Shown here in pieces: positions 13,473 through 20,238 of a stretch of DNA of 24,992 nt. The first letter of the stretch is position 1; each line of letters starts with the position of its first letter. The stretch is from Nanobdellota archaeon (GTDB lineage: Archaea; Nanobdellota; Nanobdellia; Pacearchaeales; GW2011-AR1). Location of the stretch: assembly GCA_018830905.1 (NCBI GenBank), contig JAHJRM010000017.1, positions 1 through 24,992 of the forward strand, read 5' to 3'. The notes under the pieces were generated by a model. It did no database searches. It was not told where the DNA came from and was given only the letters and a program-made list of their open reading frames with translations. Position numbers and translations under genes: made by a program.

Positions 13473-14228
13473 ATGAAAAAGGTGACTTTAATTTTATTTC
13501 TAGTTTCATTTGTATTTGGTATTATGCTAAATTCTGCAATGGTTCTTTCTCAAGGAAATCAAAACTTCGCAAGCAACTCCGAAGATAATAGTGATGAAAC
13601 AATTTCTGGACAAGAAAGAAACATGAAACAAGAAAGAGAAAGAGAATTTACAAATGCAAATGGTATGAGGGCCCGTATCCAAAGGCAAGTTCGAATTGAA
13701 GACGGAAAGAGAATAATAGACGTCACGAGAACTATCACAGATACAAATGGAAATGAACAAGAAGTCAAAATAAAGATAGAAGAAAATACAGAAGGAATAG
13801 ATTCTCGGAGAAAGATAACTATTGAAGGCGAGACTGGAAATGAAAACATTATTGAAACAGAACTAGAAGTTGAAAGCGAATTCGAGGGGGAAGAATCTGA
13901 CATAATGGTAAAAACAACAGATGGACAAAGACACGCAGTTAAGATTCTGCCTGAAAGAGTAAGGGAAGTTGCAAGAGAGAGACTAAGAATAAGAGAAGAA
14001 GGTCTTTCAAATCTAACTCTTGAAGAAATTATGGAAAATGGTGTTCCAAGAGTCGTCTATAAGTTAGCTTCAAAACATCCTGGAAGATTCCTTGGAATAT
14101 TCAAGACTGCACTTAAAGCGGAAACTCAAATTGATCCTGAGACAGGAGAAGTCCTTAACGTTAACAAACCCTGGTGGGCATTTCTAGTTAACGAAGAAGA
14201 AGTTGCCGATGATGATTCTGCAGAATAA
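13473..14228 (+). CDS. Secreted acidic protein with C-terminal PWWxFL tail
   Basis: 251 residues. A signal sequence (KKVTLILFLVSFVFGIML, about 2-19, then NSAMVLSQG) precedes a very charged, beta-rich region: QREREFTNANGMRARIQRQ, then VTRTITDTNGNEQEVKIKIE and RRKITIEGETGNENIIETE. This looks like a long beta-sandwich or sheet built of alternating R/K and E strands. A helical part (LPERVREVARERLRIREEG) leads to a C-terminal domain LGIFKTALKAETQIDPETGEV that closes with KPWWAFLVNEEE. The last segment aligns with the end of the divergently encoded cysteine-rich protein. No named family; probable cell-surface or secreted function. Confidence 0.8.
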   Translation: MKKVTLILFLVSFVFGIMLNSAMVLSQGNQNFASNSEDNSDETISGQERNMKQEREREFTNANGMRARIQRQVRIEDGKRIIDVTRTITDTNGNEQEVKIKIEENTEGIDSRRKITIEGETGNENIIETELEVESEFEGEESDIMVKTTDGQRHAVKILPERVREVARERLRIREEGLSNLTLEEIMENGVPRVVYKLASKHPGRFLGIFKTALKAETQIDPETGEVLNVNKPWWAFLVNEEEVADDDSAE

Positions 14229-14270
14229 AGATGAATAAGTTAAGAAATTATTTCCCTAAAATTTCCCCAA

Positions 14271-14312
14271 TCCTTGTATGATTTTACCTGTTAATCGCGA
14301 GCGCAGCGAGCT
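14271..14312 (+). repeat. Dispersed 3'-flank element, copy C (complete)
   Basis: CTTGTATGATTTTACCTG, then TTAATC, then GCGAGCGCAGCGAGCT. It ends 22 nt from the stop of map (14334) and, read on the minus strand, follows that gene in sense orientation. It is the cleanest copy and holds two direct GCGAGC units. Confidence 0.8.
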
Positions 14313-14333
14313 AGAATTCACTTTCAACAAAAA

Positions 14334-15212
14334 TCAGGCTGTCACAATTTTAACATCTTTTTTCTCAACAAGAATTGTATGCTCTGCCTGACTAACCTTA
14401 CTTCCAGAAATCTCTATAAGCTGATTAAACTGATGCAAATTACCACTTTCTTCCAACTGTCTCAATCCAAAGATCGCTTTGGTTCCAAACTTCTTAATTA
14501 TCCATCTTGAACAAAAAGGTAAGTTATAATATTCTTTTTCTATAAACTCTAAAATTTCACGCGCAATCGAATTTCTAACATTTCTATTTGAGATTAATTC
14601 ATAAATTCCTGAAGGCCTACCGTCTTTAACACGACCGCTCCCGTTGGTCGCGAACGGCTCAACAGCATAAAGCCCTGATTTAATTTCAATGCTTTTTCCA
14701 TCATTAACATTTGGAATACTAATTCCTGTGTGCAATTCATACTCATCCATTTCGTGACCACTAAGATTCATCACCGGAGAAAAACCAAGAGATTCTATTT
14801 TTTTTGAAATACTCTCACCAATCTCAGAAGTAGACACTCCATTTTTTATAAGTGTCAATGCAGAATCAAGTGCTTTTTCCGACGCTTCAATAAGTTTTTT
14901 GTTCTCTTCACTATTCTCCAAATCAACTGAAAAAGCAGTATCAGCTATCCAACCATTGACATGAACTCCAAAATCTACTTTCAATAAACCATGAGCAAGT
15001 GTTTTATCATCGTGTTCAGGAGTGTAATGCGCTGCAATATTATTTATGCTCAAATTCACAGGAAATGCCGGCTTTCCACCCAACTCAACAATTTTTCCCT
15101 CTATATTCTCAGCAATCTCGAGTAAAGGCATGCCTTTCTCAACAATCTTCTTAGCATAAGCCCTGACTTCAGAAGCAATCTTTCCCGCCTTGATAATTTT
15201 CTCTGTGTTCAT
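14334..15212 (-). CDS. map: Methionine aminopeptidase, type 2
   Basis: 292 residues, the usual archaeal length. The dinuclear metal ligands of the pita-bread fold are all visible: D80 (KVDFG), D91 (WIADTAFSV), H153 (SGHEMDEY), E185 (VEPFATNG) and E277 (SQAEHTIL), plus the active-site H62 (AAHYTPEH). The type 2 helical insertion occupies about 205-262. It removes the initiator methionine from nascent proteins in the cytoplasm. The ATG overlaps the stop of the ASCH gene by 4 nt, so the two are co-translated. Dispersed element copy C lies just after the stop. Confidence 0.96.
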   Translation of the reverse strand: MNTEKIIKAGKIASEVRAYAKKIVEKGMPLLEIAENIEGKIVELGGKPAFPVNLSINNIAAHYTPEHDDKTLAHGLLKVDFGVHVNGWIADTAFSVDLENSEENKKLIEASEKALDSALTLIKNGVSTSEIGESISKKIESLGFSPVMNLSGHEMDEYELHTGISIPNVNDGKSIEIKSGLYAVEPFATNGSGRVKDGRPSGIYELISNRNVRNSIAREILEFIEKEYYNLPFCSRWIIKKFGTKAIFGLRQLEESGNLHQFNQLIEISGSKVSQAEHTILVEKKDVKIVTA

Positions 15213-15532
15213 TTTAATAATTTAAATTTTATAATCTTCAATTTGGTTTCTGGAACAACTCTAAAACTGTAATACCTAGAGTAAGTATTATACATATCTT
15301 CATCAGACAAAAAACTTTCATGACCTTCCTTATCTTCACTATTCAAGTCATCAAACTTTGTATCTTTTACATTCAATATCTCTGCCTGACCAAACTTCTC
15401 TCCAAGAGCATTTAATAAATCTATTGTCTCACCAACAGTAAGATCTTTCTCATCATTAATTCTCCATGTTGTACTTTTTTGTCTAGAGAGAATTAACGGA
15501 ATTAGTGGTTGTGCAAATTTAATGGTTTTCAT
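15209..15532 (-). CDS. ASCH-domain protein
   Basis: 107 residues. The ASCH (PUA-related) fold is suggested by the start FAQPLIPLILSRQKSTTWRI, with the conserved K-S/T-T-T-W-R pattern, followed by VGETIDLLNALGEKFGQAEIL and GHESFLSDEDMYNTYSRYYS. Members bind RNA or nucleotides, and some are RNA-processing or nucleoside-amidohydrolase enzymes; the exact role cannot be told. It overlaps the upstream small gene by 14 nt and map by 4 nt, forming a three-gene operon (15785 to 14334). An RNA-binding role near translation genes would fit but is inference. Confidence 0.85.
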   Translation of the reverse strand: MKTIKFAQPLIPLILSRQKSTTWRINDEKDLTVGETIDLLNALGEKFGQAEILNVKDTKFDDLNSEDKEGHESFLSDEDMYNTYSRYYSFRVVPETKLKIIKFKLLK

Positions 15533-15785
15533 CTTCTAAAAATTCAAAAATTTCTTTTTGCTTATGACTATTCAATCCGACATGAATCTCTCCTGTCGAA
15601 GGTTTAATATTTAAGAATTGTAGTTTTATTAATTCTTTGATTGCCATTTTATGTTCTCTCGTTCCTCTAAGATGTGCCGGCAAACATTTTTGCAGATTCT
15701 TCATCTCTGTGTGACGTCCACCCCAGATATTCAAATTGACTAATTTTCTAAGAATCCTTTTCATAATTGCCACGCACAAATCCAT
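15519..15785 (-). CDS. Small conserved basic protein, possible winged-helix
   Basis: 88 residues from ATG 15785; an internal ATG at 15764 (MKRILRKLVNL) may be the true start, since sequence conserved in similar archaeal proteins, as I remember them, begins there. The core is NIWGGRHTEMKNLQKCLPAH, then EHKMAIKELIKLQFLNIKPSTGEIHVGLN, then KEIFEFLED. The helix-helix-wing pattern, with a terminal beta pair STGEIHVGLN, looks like a small wHTH domain. It is the first gene of the ASCH-map operon and faces the wHTH regulator at 15889. Function unknown; nucleic-acid binding is likely. Confidence 0.72.
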   Translation of the reverse strand: MDLCVAIMKRILRKLVNLNIWGGRHTEMKNLQKCLPAHLRGTREHKMAIKELIKLQFLNIKPSTGEIHVGLNSHKQKEIFEFLEDENH

Positions 15786-15831
15786 TAACTAAAGAATACT
15801 CCGTGTTTCTTAAGATTTACTCAACAAAAAT

Positions 15832-15870
15832 GAAACACTAATGTTCCAAAATAGAAACATTTAAATAAAC
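15832..15870 (+). promoter_or_regulatory. Possible operator over the TATA-like box of a wHTH gene
   Basis: An imperfect inverted repeat AATGTTCC-aaaata-GAAACATT (15840-15847/15854-15861; 7 of 8 pairs) overlaps CATTTAAATAAAC (15859-15870), the TATA-like box about 26 nt before the ATG at 15889. A further half-site GAAACA lies at 15832-15837. Repressor binding here would block TBP, so autoregulation by the encoded regulator, perhaps with control of the divergent ASCH-map operon, is a reasonable inference. Confidence 0.45.
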
Positions 15871-15888
15871 TCTCTCTTACAATTAGAC

Positions 15889-16185
15889 ATGAAAACACTA
15901 TTCCGACATGCTCTTGGTGACACTCCAAAAATAAGAGTCCTAGAATTTTTAATGGAGGGAAGAGAATTAGACTATAGCATATCTGACATCGCTGAAGGTG
16001 CAGAAATCGGGAGGACTACTCTATTCAGAATATTTGATGATTTAATTAAGACAGGAATGATTGTCCCAACACGTGAGATAGGGAATGCAAAACTCTACAA
16101 GCTAAATCAAAAAAACACTTTCATCAAAAAACTCATCCCAATATTTGACGAAGTCATATTTCAAAAGAAGAAAGTTTCTGCCTGA
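15889..16185 (+). CDS. Winged helix-turn-helix transcriptional regulator
   Basis: 98 residues. The N-terminal part DTPKIRVLEFLMEGRELDYS, then SDIAEGAEIGRTTLFRIFDDL, is a typical HTH, followed by the wing MIVPTREIGNAKLYKLNQKN. The C-terminal helix FIKKLIPIFDEVIF could dimerise. Archaeal small single-domain regulators of this kind control their own or adjacent genes; the target is unknown. An inverted repeat overlaps its TATA-like box. It is divergent from the ASCH-map operon and converges with the PUA-domain gene, whose stop lies 1 nt away. Confidence 0.87.
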   Translation: MKTLFRHALGDTPKIRVLEFLMEGRELDYSISDIAEGAEIGRTTLFRIFDDLIKTGMIVPTREIGNAKLYKLNQKNTFIKKLIPIFDEVIFQKKKVSA

Positions 16186-16186
16186 T

Positions 16187-16666
16187 TCATCCTCTATCCC
16201 GAACCCTTCTTGATTTGGGAATAAAATTACCAATCTTATTCTCAGAAGCCTTGCCAATCCCAAAAAAATCATTTCCATTTTTCATAACCAAAAAACCGTT
16301 CAACCCGGTTCGAATATTCAAATCCCTTCCGCGAATCCAATCGTCCATGCTCTTATCATCCATCTCAAAAATATTTTTAGTTATTTGATTTCTTAGAAGA
16401 CTAACTCCTTCAATACTCAACTTGATTTTATCATCAACCATTTTAGCAAAATAAACTCCAACACGCTCAATAATAACATTTTCCTCAAGCTTCTTCAATT
16501 TCCAACTCTCAAAATTTCCAGAATAAAAATACAATCTTTCTCTGCCTCTCATAACCATAGTCCCAGGAACATCTTTAATGCCAAATCTCTCCTGCAACTC
16601 AGACACAACCCTCTCTCTATCTTTCATTGCAACAATTCTCATAGGCACAAACTTATCAGAAACCAT
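16187..16666 (-). CDS. Stand-alone PUA-domain RNA-binding protein (RsmF/Nip7-like)
   Basis: 159 residues from the ATG at 16666; an in-frame TTG two codons earlier is rejected because the TATA-like CATTAAAAAAC (about 16687-16697) is 27 nt before the ATG. The first about 70 residues are a mixed alpha/beta domain (RERVVSELQERFGIKDVPGTM, then RLYFYSGN). The second half reads ERVGVYFAKMVDDKIKLSIEGV, DWIRGRDLN, GFLVMKNGNDFFGIGKASENK and IGNFIPKSRRVRD, a PUA-type RNA-binding domain like those attached to NSUN/RsmF rRNA methyltransferases or Nip7. The NSUN enzyme at 19127 lacks such a domain, so this could supply RNA recognition in trans (inference). Confidence 0.8.
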   Translation of the reverse strand: MVSDKFVPMRIVAMKDRERVVSELQERFGIKDVPGTMVMRGRERLYFYSGNFESWKLKKLEENVIIERVGVYFAKMVDDKIKLSIEGVSLLRNQITKNIFEMDDKSMDDWIRGRDLNIRTGLNGFLVMKNGNDFFGIGKASENKIGNFIPKSRRVRDRG

Positions 16667-16780
16667 AATCAAGAAAAGCTAAGACCGTTTTTTAATGTTT
16701 GTTTTATCATATCATTGTCATAAAAAGAGACTTCGCTAACGCTCAAAGTTAACTATGAATCTATCTGGAACTAGCATTAA

Positions 16781-16835
16781 CTTGTATGATTTTACTACAT
16801 TATCTTCAAGAAAATTTGCGAACGGAATAAGCAAG
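16781..16835 (+). repeat. Dispersed 3'-flank element, copy D (diverged)
   Basis: CTTGTATGATTTTACTACAT, then TATCTTCAAG and a degenerate tail GCGAACGGAATAAGCAAG. It ends 35 nt from the stop of the pyruvate-kinase-like gene (16870) and is in sense with it on the minus strand. Just upstream, TTCGCTAACGCTC (16733-16745) is an inverted fragment of the same tail. Confidence 0.6.
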
Positions 16836-16869
16836 TAAATTTAGTATGATTATTAATCTCTAAACAGAA

Positions 16870-17562
16870 TCAGCAAAACCTCCCTAGATTCTTCTCCGCC
16901 TCTTTGATTATGCTCTCCATAACTTTAACCGCGTTCGCAGGATATTTTCCAACAGCAGTCTCTTCAGACAACATCACCATTGTAGAACCGTCGAAAACGG
17001 CATTAACGACATCATTAGTCTCAGAATTCTTAGGGGTCTTATGTCCTTTCAATGAATAAAGCATCTCAGTAGCAGTAATTGAAATCTTTCCTTTTTTCTT
17101 GCACTTCTTCAAGATTTCTTTCTGCCGAATCGGAACTCGCCCTATAGGAATATTCTCTGACAGATCCCCTCGCGCAACCATTATCCCATCGCTCTCCTTC
17201 AGAATATTATCAAAATTCCTTATTCCCTTCTTGTTTTCTATCTTAGCAATTACCATAACATCTTTAGACCCAAGAATTTTCTTAACTTCCTTTATCTGCC
17301 GAGCTGAAGACGCAAATGATATCGCGACATACTCATAATCCCTGTCCTTCATCCAATCAAGAATTTTAAGATTATTTATATCAATCAAGACCTCAAGTCC
17401 TGCCCTCCTTATCAAATCGTAAATCTTAAACAATTGAGCCTTATTAGTATACTTAGTATTTATTCTACCAACATCCATGCCGTTTTTTTTCATCTTTCTA
17501 AGAGTAATCAAGTTGTTACTCGCCGGCCCAATCGTCGCAACAATTTTAGTTTTTGATTTCAT
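16870..17562 (-). CDS. Minimal pyruvate-kinase-like protein
   Basis: 230 residues against about 470 for pyruvate kinase. Matching parts: TKIVATIGPAS (5-15), the metal and lysine motif AKIE (106-109, K107, E109), VARGDLSENIP (129-139, D133), the ATEML threonine T165, and the terminal barrel segment NDVVNAVFDGSTMVMLSEET and AVGKYPANAV. Missing: the B (lid) domain between the usual DxKGPxIR and the following strand (here DINNLKILDWMKDRDYEY), the RLNFSHG motif (here GRINTKYTNKA) and the whole C-terminal allosteric domain. Catalysis of PEP + ADP to pyruvate + ATP is therefore doubtful; it may be a degenerate or repurposed barrel. No frameshift is seen. Confidence 0.83.
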   Translation of the reverse strand: MKSKTKIVATIGPASNNLITLRKMKKNGMDVGRINTKYTNKAQLFKIYDLIRRAGLEVLIDINNLKILDWMKDRDYEYVAISFASSARQIKEVKKILGSKDVMVIAKIENKKGIRNFDNILKESDGIMVARGDLSENIPIGRVPIRQKEILKKCKKKGKISITATEMLYSLKGHKTPKNSETNDVVNAVFDGSTMVMLSEETAVGKYPANAVKVMESIIKEAEKNLGRFC

Positions 17563-17704
17563 GATTCTAATAATTACCTTTCATTTTTTAATGTATTGCT
17601 TTTGACACAAGAAATCACGTTCACATACAGACTAATGGCTTTAACCTAAAAAAGTTCGTTATTTATCGGGATGTTTAACAAAAGAAATTTTATTATATAT
17701 TGTT

Positions 17705-17747
17705 AGTTGCAACTTAGTCCTTCGGACGTATTGCTTCGGCTTCGCCT
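17705..17747 (-). other. Tandem small hairpins after the isoprenyl synthase gene
   Basis: AGTTGCAACT (palindrome, 17705-17714), GTCC-TTC-GGAC (17717-17727) and CGGCTTCGCC (17737-17746) form three potential hairpins within 45 nt, followed on the minus strand by an A/T-rich region. They lie 44 nt beyond the stop at 17791 and may act in 3'-end formation. No gene is seen in 17563-17790. Confidence 0.4.
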
Positions 17748-17790
17748 CAGAAATTTATATTAGAAATAATCTTCCCCCCGAAACGAATTT

Positions 17791-18771
17791 TCATTCATAT
17801 CTTTTTAACAAATCATAAAACTTATTTCTTTGCGTCATTGTTGTTGCAAATTCAATCATTCTTCTTGCCCTTGAATCTGAAAAGTCTGCAAGAATCTCTA
17901 AACCTTTATCACAATACTCTTGAGCTAATTGTTTTCCTTTTTCTATTACTCCATGTTGCACAACAATTTGTCTAACTTTTTCAATTTGATCAGGTGTTAA
18001 AGTTCTCTGACCAAAAAGTTCTTCTAACTCTTGTCTATCTTTTTCTGGGGCTTCACTTAAAGCAATCATATTTGGAAAAGTATATTTTCCTGCTCTAAAA
18101 TCTTCTAAATCTTTTCCAAAATCCCAAGTATCATTGGCGATTATATAGGCCATCCCTATATTCCTCCCTGCTAAACCTATTGCATCTAATTCTTCATTTG
18201 TGGCTTTTCCCAAAGTTGCTCCCAATCTTAATGCTCTCTCCCAAAAATTATAACCTTTAACTTTTTGTAAATATGTATTCATATCAGGTTCTCTTAAATT
18301 TAAGTCAATTAAAACTGCGTTTGCATTTTCTGAATCTAATTCAGCCAACTCTTCTATAGTTTTTCTAACAAGATTTGCTGAAAAATCTGAATTTAAGTCA
18401 TTTAACATTCTGTAAGACATAGAAGAGAAAATTCCTCCTAGTAGAATTAAGTCTGGATTTGCATGAGAATCAAGAACATCATCATAACAATAATAACCTG
18501 TGTCTTTTGCTTCAACAGAAGCACATGCAGGAATTGTTTTTTGCCAATTATTTCCTCCAGATAATTCATAAGCTATTCTTACTTGAGCAGGTCTTAATTG
18601 TGGTTTTCCAAATCTATACCTTTGCATAAGTTTTTGCATTAATTCTGGATTAGTATCATATTTTGATTGGATAAATTCTTTTACATAATGGTCTACAGCT
18701 TCAGCTGTTTCTTTCAGATATTCAAAATATTCAGTTCTTGCTTGATGCCTTTCTTTACTTTTCTTGCTCAT
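17791..18771 (-). CDS. Trans-isoprenyl (polyprenyl) diphosphate synthase
   Basis: 326 residues of the all-alpha isoprenyl synthase fold. The first Asp-rich motif is D97-D98-V-L-D101 (CYDDVLDSH), preceded by KPQLRP (56-61), the counterpart of GKRLRP. The second Asp-rich motif is N213-D214-T-W-D217 with FGKDLEDFRAGKYTFP following, so the first aspartate is asparagine. The reaction is chain elongation of allylic diphosphates with IPP, feeding archaeal lipid or quinone side chains; the product length cannot be set from sequence. A TATA-like TTTATAAATATTAAC (about 18793-18803) fits a leaderless start. No other isoprenoid gene is in the window. Confidence 0.9.
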   Translation of the reverse strand: MSKKSKERHQARTEYFEYLKETAEAVDHYVKEFIQSKYDTNPELMQKLMQRYRFGKPQLRPAQVRIAYELSGGNNWQKTIPACASVEAKDTGYYCYDDVLDSHANPDLILLGGIFSSMSYRMLNDLNSDFSANLVRKTIEELAELDSENANAVLIDLNLREPDMNTYLQKVKGYNFWERALRLGATLGKATNEELDAIGLAGRNIGMAYIIANDTWDFGKDLEDFRAGKYTFPNMIALSEAPEKDRQELEELFGQRTLTPDQIEKVRQIVVQHGVIEKGKQLAQEYCDKGLEILADFSDSRARRMIEFATTMTQRNKFYDLLKRYE

Positions 18772-18859
18772 AGTGATACTACTATTAAGTTAATATTTAT
18801 AAATCTTTAGAAAACTCGTTTCCACCCCAGATTATTTCTATTTTTTTAGAAAAAAAGAA

Positions 18860-18985
18860 ACAAAAAAGCGCGTGTGCCCTAAATTTTAGGCATTCCCTTT
18901 GGTCAGACAAATGTAACAGCGATTAAGAGATTCCAAAAACTTACAGGTTTCTCCGACCAAATCGCCTTCGGCTCGTGATTGATAA
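18860..18985 (-). ncRNA. Possible structured RNA in a 355-nt intergenic gap
   Basis: The gap 18772-19126 holds no convincing gene. On the minus strand GCC-GAA-GGC (18964-18972) is followed by TTTGGTC (18955-18961) paired with GACCAAA (18898-18904) across about 50 nt. Then comes the near-palindrome CCTAAAATTTAGG (18877-18890) and, after GCGC, a run TTTTTTGTTTCTTTTTTT. This resembles a structured transcript with a terminator-like end. A weak A/T box (TTATTTATTATC, about 18980-18992) lies upstream. It could equally be the 5' leader of the isoprenyl synthase gene or the 3' flank of NSUN. Confidence 0.3.
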
Positions 18986-19010
18986 TAAATAACGAAAAAA
19001 GAAACATGTC

Positions 19011-19110
19011 CTTGTATGATTTTACATATTATTTGTGAGTGAGCAATTCCGTGGTAGAGAGTAAAATTAATCAAATTTCTCGTGCGGAGTTGGGAATAGT
19101 CAGCGAGCTC
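19011..19110 (+). repeat. Dispersed 3'-flank element, copy E
   Basis: CTTGTATGATTTTACATATT, then ATTTGTGAGTGAGC. A second tail CAGCGAGCT (19101-19109) lies about 60 nt further on, so this copy seems interrupted or expanded. It ends 17 nt from the NSUN stop (19127), in sense with NSUN. Confidence 0.6.
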
Positions 19111-19126
19111 CCCTTTCCTAAAATAA

Positions 19127-20095
19127 TTAATCCCCAACCTTCCTAAACTTCGCAATGAAAAAACCTTCAGTCTCATCATCCTGAGGATAAATTCTGCAAG
19201 AGTACTTAACATCTTCAAGATACTCTCTCTCCTTCCATTTAGAAATTCCTTCTCGAGATTTAATCGGGATGTTAATTCTCTCAATCTTAATCTGTCCCTT
19301 AAACTCTTCCAAAATGGAATTAACAACACCCTCATTTTCTTCGGGCGAGTGCGTGCACGTGCTATAAACAATCTCTCCGCCCTTTTTCAAAATACTAAAC
19401 GCATTAGAAAAAAGATCCTTCTGAACTCCAGAAAGTTTCCTCACTGTGTTAATATTCCACATTATTGCAGTTTTAGGCGTGCTCCTCAAAGTTCCCTCTC
19501 CAGAACACGGCGCATCAATAAGAATCTTATCAAATCCATAATCCAACTTCTTCAACTTTCTACACAAAGCCGCACCATCCTGTTTTGTAATCACAACATT
19601 AGTCACACCGCATCTCTCAGTATTCGAAGCAAGTATCTTTATCCTTCCAAGACTAACCTCATTTGCAATTATTGTCCCCGTATTTTTCATAAGAGAAGCA
19701 ATCTGCGTAGTCTTACTCCCAGGAGCAGCGCACAAATCTAAAACTAATTCATCAGGTTTAGGATTTAAAGCAATAACAGGCAACATACTCGCAATCTCCT
19801 GAACATAATAATATCCCAAAACGTGCTCAACACTTCTTCCCAACTCTCCGGGCTCCAATTCATTTTCAATAATCATTATCTCTGGATTCTTCTTGAACTT
19901 TTGAGAAAGTTTCCACCCCTTAGCCTCAAGACGCTTTTTCAAATCTGAAGGAGAAATTTTAAGAGTATTACATCTAATAGACCGCGGCGGCTCCCTCTCG
20001 ATCGCCTCAATATAATTATCAAAATCGTCGCCAAGAAGTTCTTTCATTCTCTCAATAAAAAGAGGTTTCAAGTTTGCAGAATCTAATCTTGTCAT
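19127..20095 (-). CDS. NOL1/NOP2/Sun-family RNA m5C methyltransferase
   Basis: 322 residues. The SAM-binding motif I is DLCAAPGSKTTQ (120-131). Motif IV DAPCSGEG (194-201) contains C197, and motif VI YSTCTHSPEENEG carries the catalytic C247 (TC). The N-terminal RNA-recognition part includes RSIRCNTLKIS. The enzyme transfers a methyl group from SAM to C5 of cytosine in tRNA or rRNA; which RNA is not evident. It lacks the C-terminal PUA-type domain, and a stand-alone PUA protein is encoded at 16187. The start ATG at 20095 has a TATA-like TAATTAAAAC about 26 nt upstream. Dispersed element copies E and F flank the gene. Confidence 0.94.
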   Translation of the reverse strand: MTRLDSANLKPLFIERMKELLGDDFDNYIEAIEREPPRSIRCNTLKISPSDLKKRLEAKGWKLSQKFKKNPEIMIIENELEPGELGRSVEHVLGYYYVQEIASMLPVIALNPKPDELVLDLCAAPGSKTTQIASLMKNTGTIIANEVSLGRIKILASNTERCGVTNVVITKQDGAALCRKLKKLDYGFDKILIDAPCSGEGTLRSTPKTAIMWNINTVRKLSGVQKDLFSNAFSILKKGGEIVYSTCTHSPEENEGVVNSILEEFKGQIKIERINIPIKSREGISKWKEREYLEDVKYSCRIYPQDDETEGFFIAKFRKVGD

Positions 20096-20173
20096 GATTC
20101 AAAAAAGATGAAGTTGTTTTAATTAGTTTACTCTTATATTTGATTAATACCCAAACAGAAAATAAACATCTTC

Positions 20174-20226
20174 AGTATGATTTTACCTTATTATCTCTCG
20201 GATAAATTTGCGAGCGTCAGCGAGCC
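20174..20226 (+). repeat. Dispersed 3'-flank element, copy F
   Basis: AGTATGATTTTACCTTATTA, then TCTCTCGGATAAATTT, then GCGAGCGTCAGCGAGC. It is preceded by AAATAAACATC, as in copy G, and ends 13 nt from the stop of the membrane-protein gene (20239), in sense with it. Confidence 0.75.
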
Positions 20227-20238
20227 TTCCTCCTAAAA

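Noticed and set aside
14295..14312. GCGAGCGCAGCGAGCT considered as a hairpin terminator
   Set aside because: The two GCGAGC units are direct repeats, not inverted, so they do not pair with each other.
3254..16757. CGCTCAAAG..AACTATG shared by the tRNA-Thr intron (3254-3270) and the intergenic region at 16740-16757
   Set aside because: The match is 16 bases with a gap, and a related 13-base match also occurs inside coding sequence at about 8027-8039; in AT-rich DNA of this length it can be chance, so I do not claim the intron carries a repeat.
18886..19371. 161-residue minus-strand open frame overlapping the NSUN 3' end
   Set aside because: It runs in another frame through a clear NSUN coding region and a gap with structured repeats; the composition is unlike a real protein and it has no promoter-like box.
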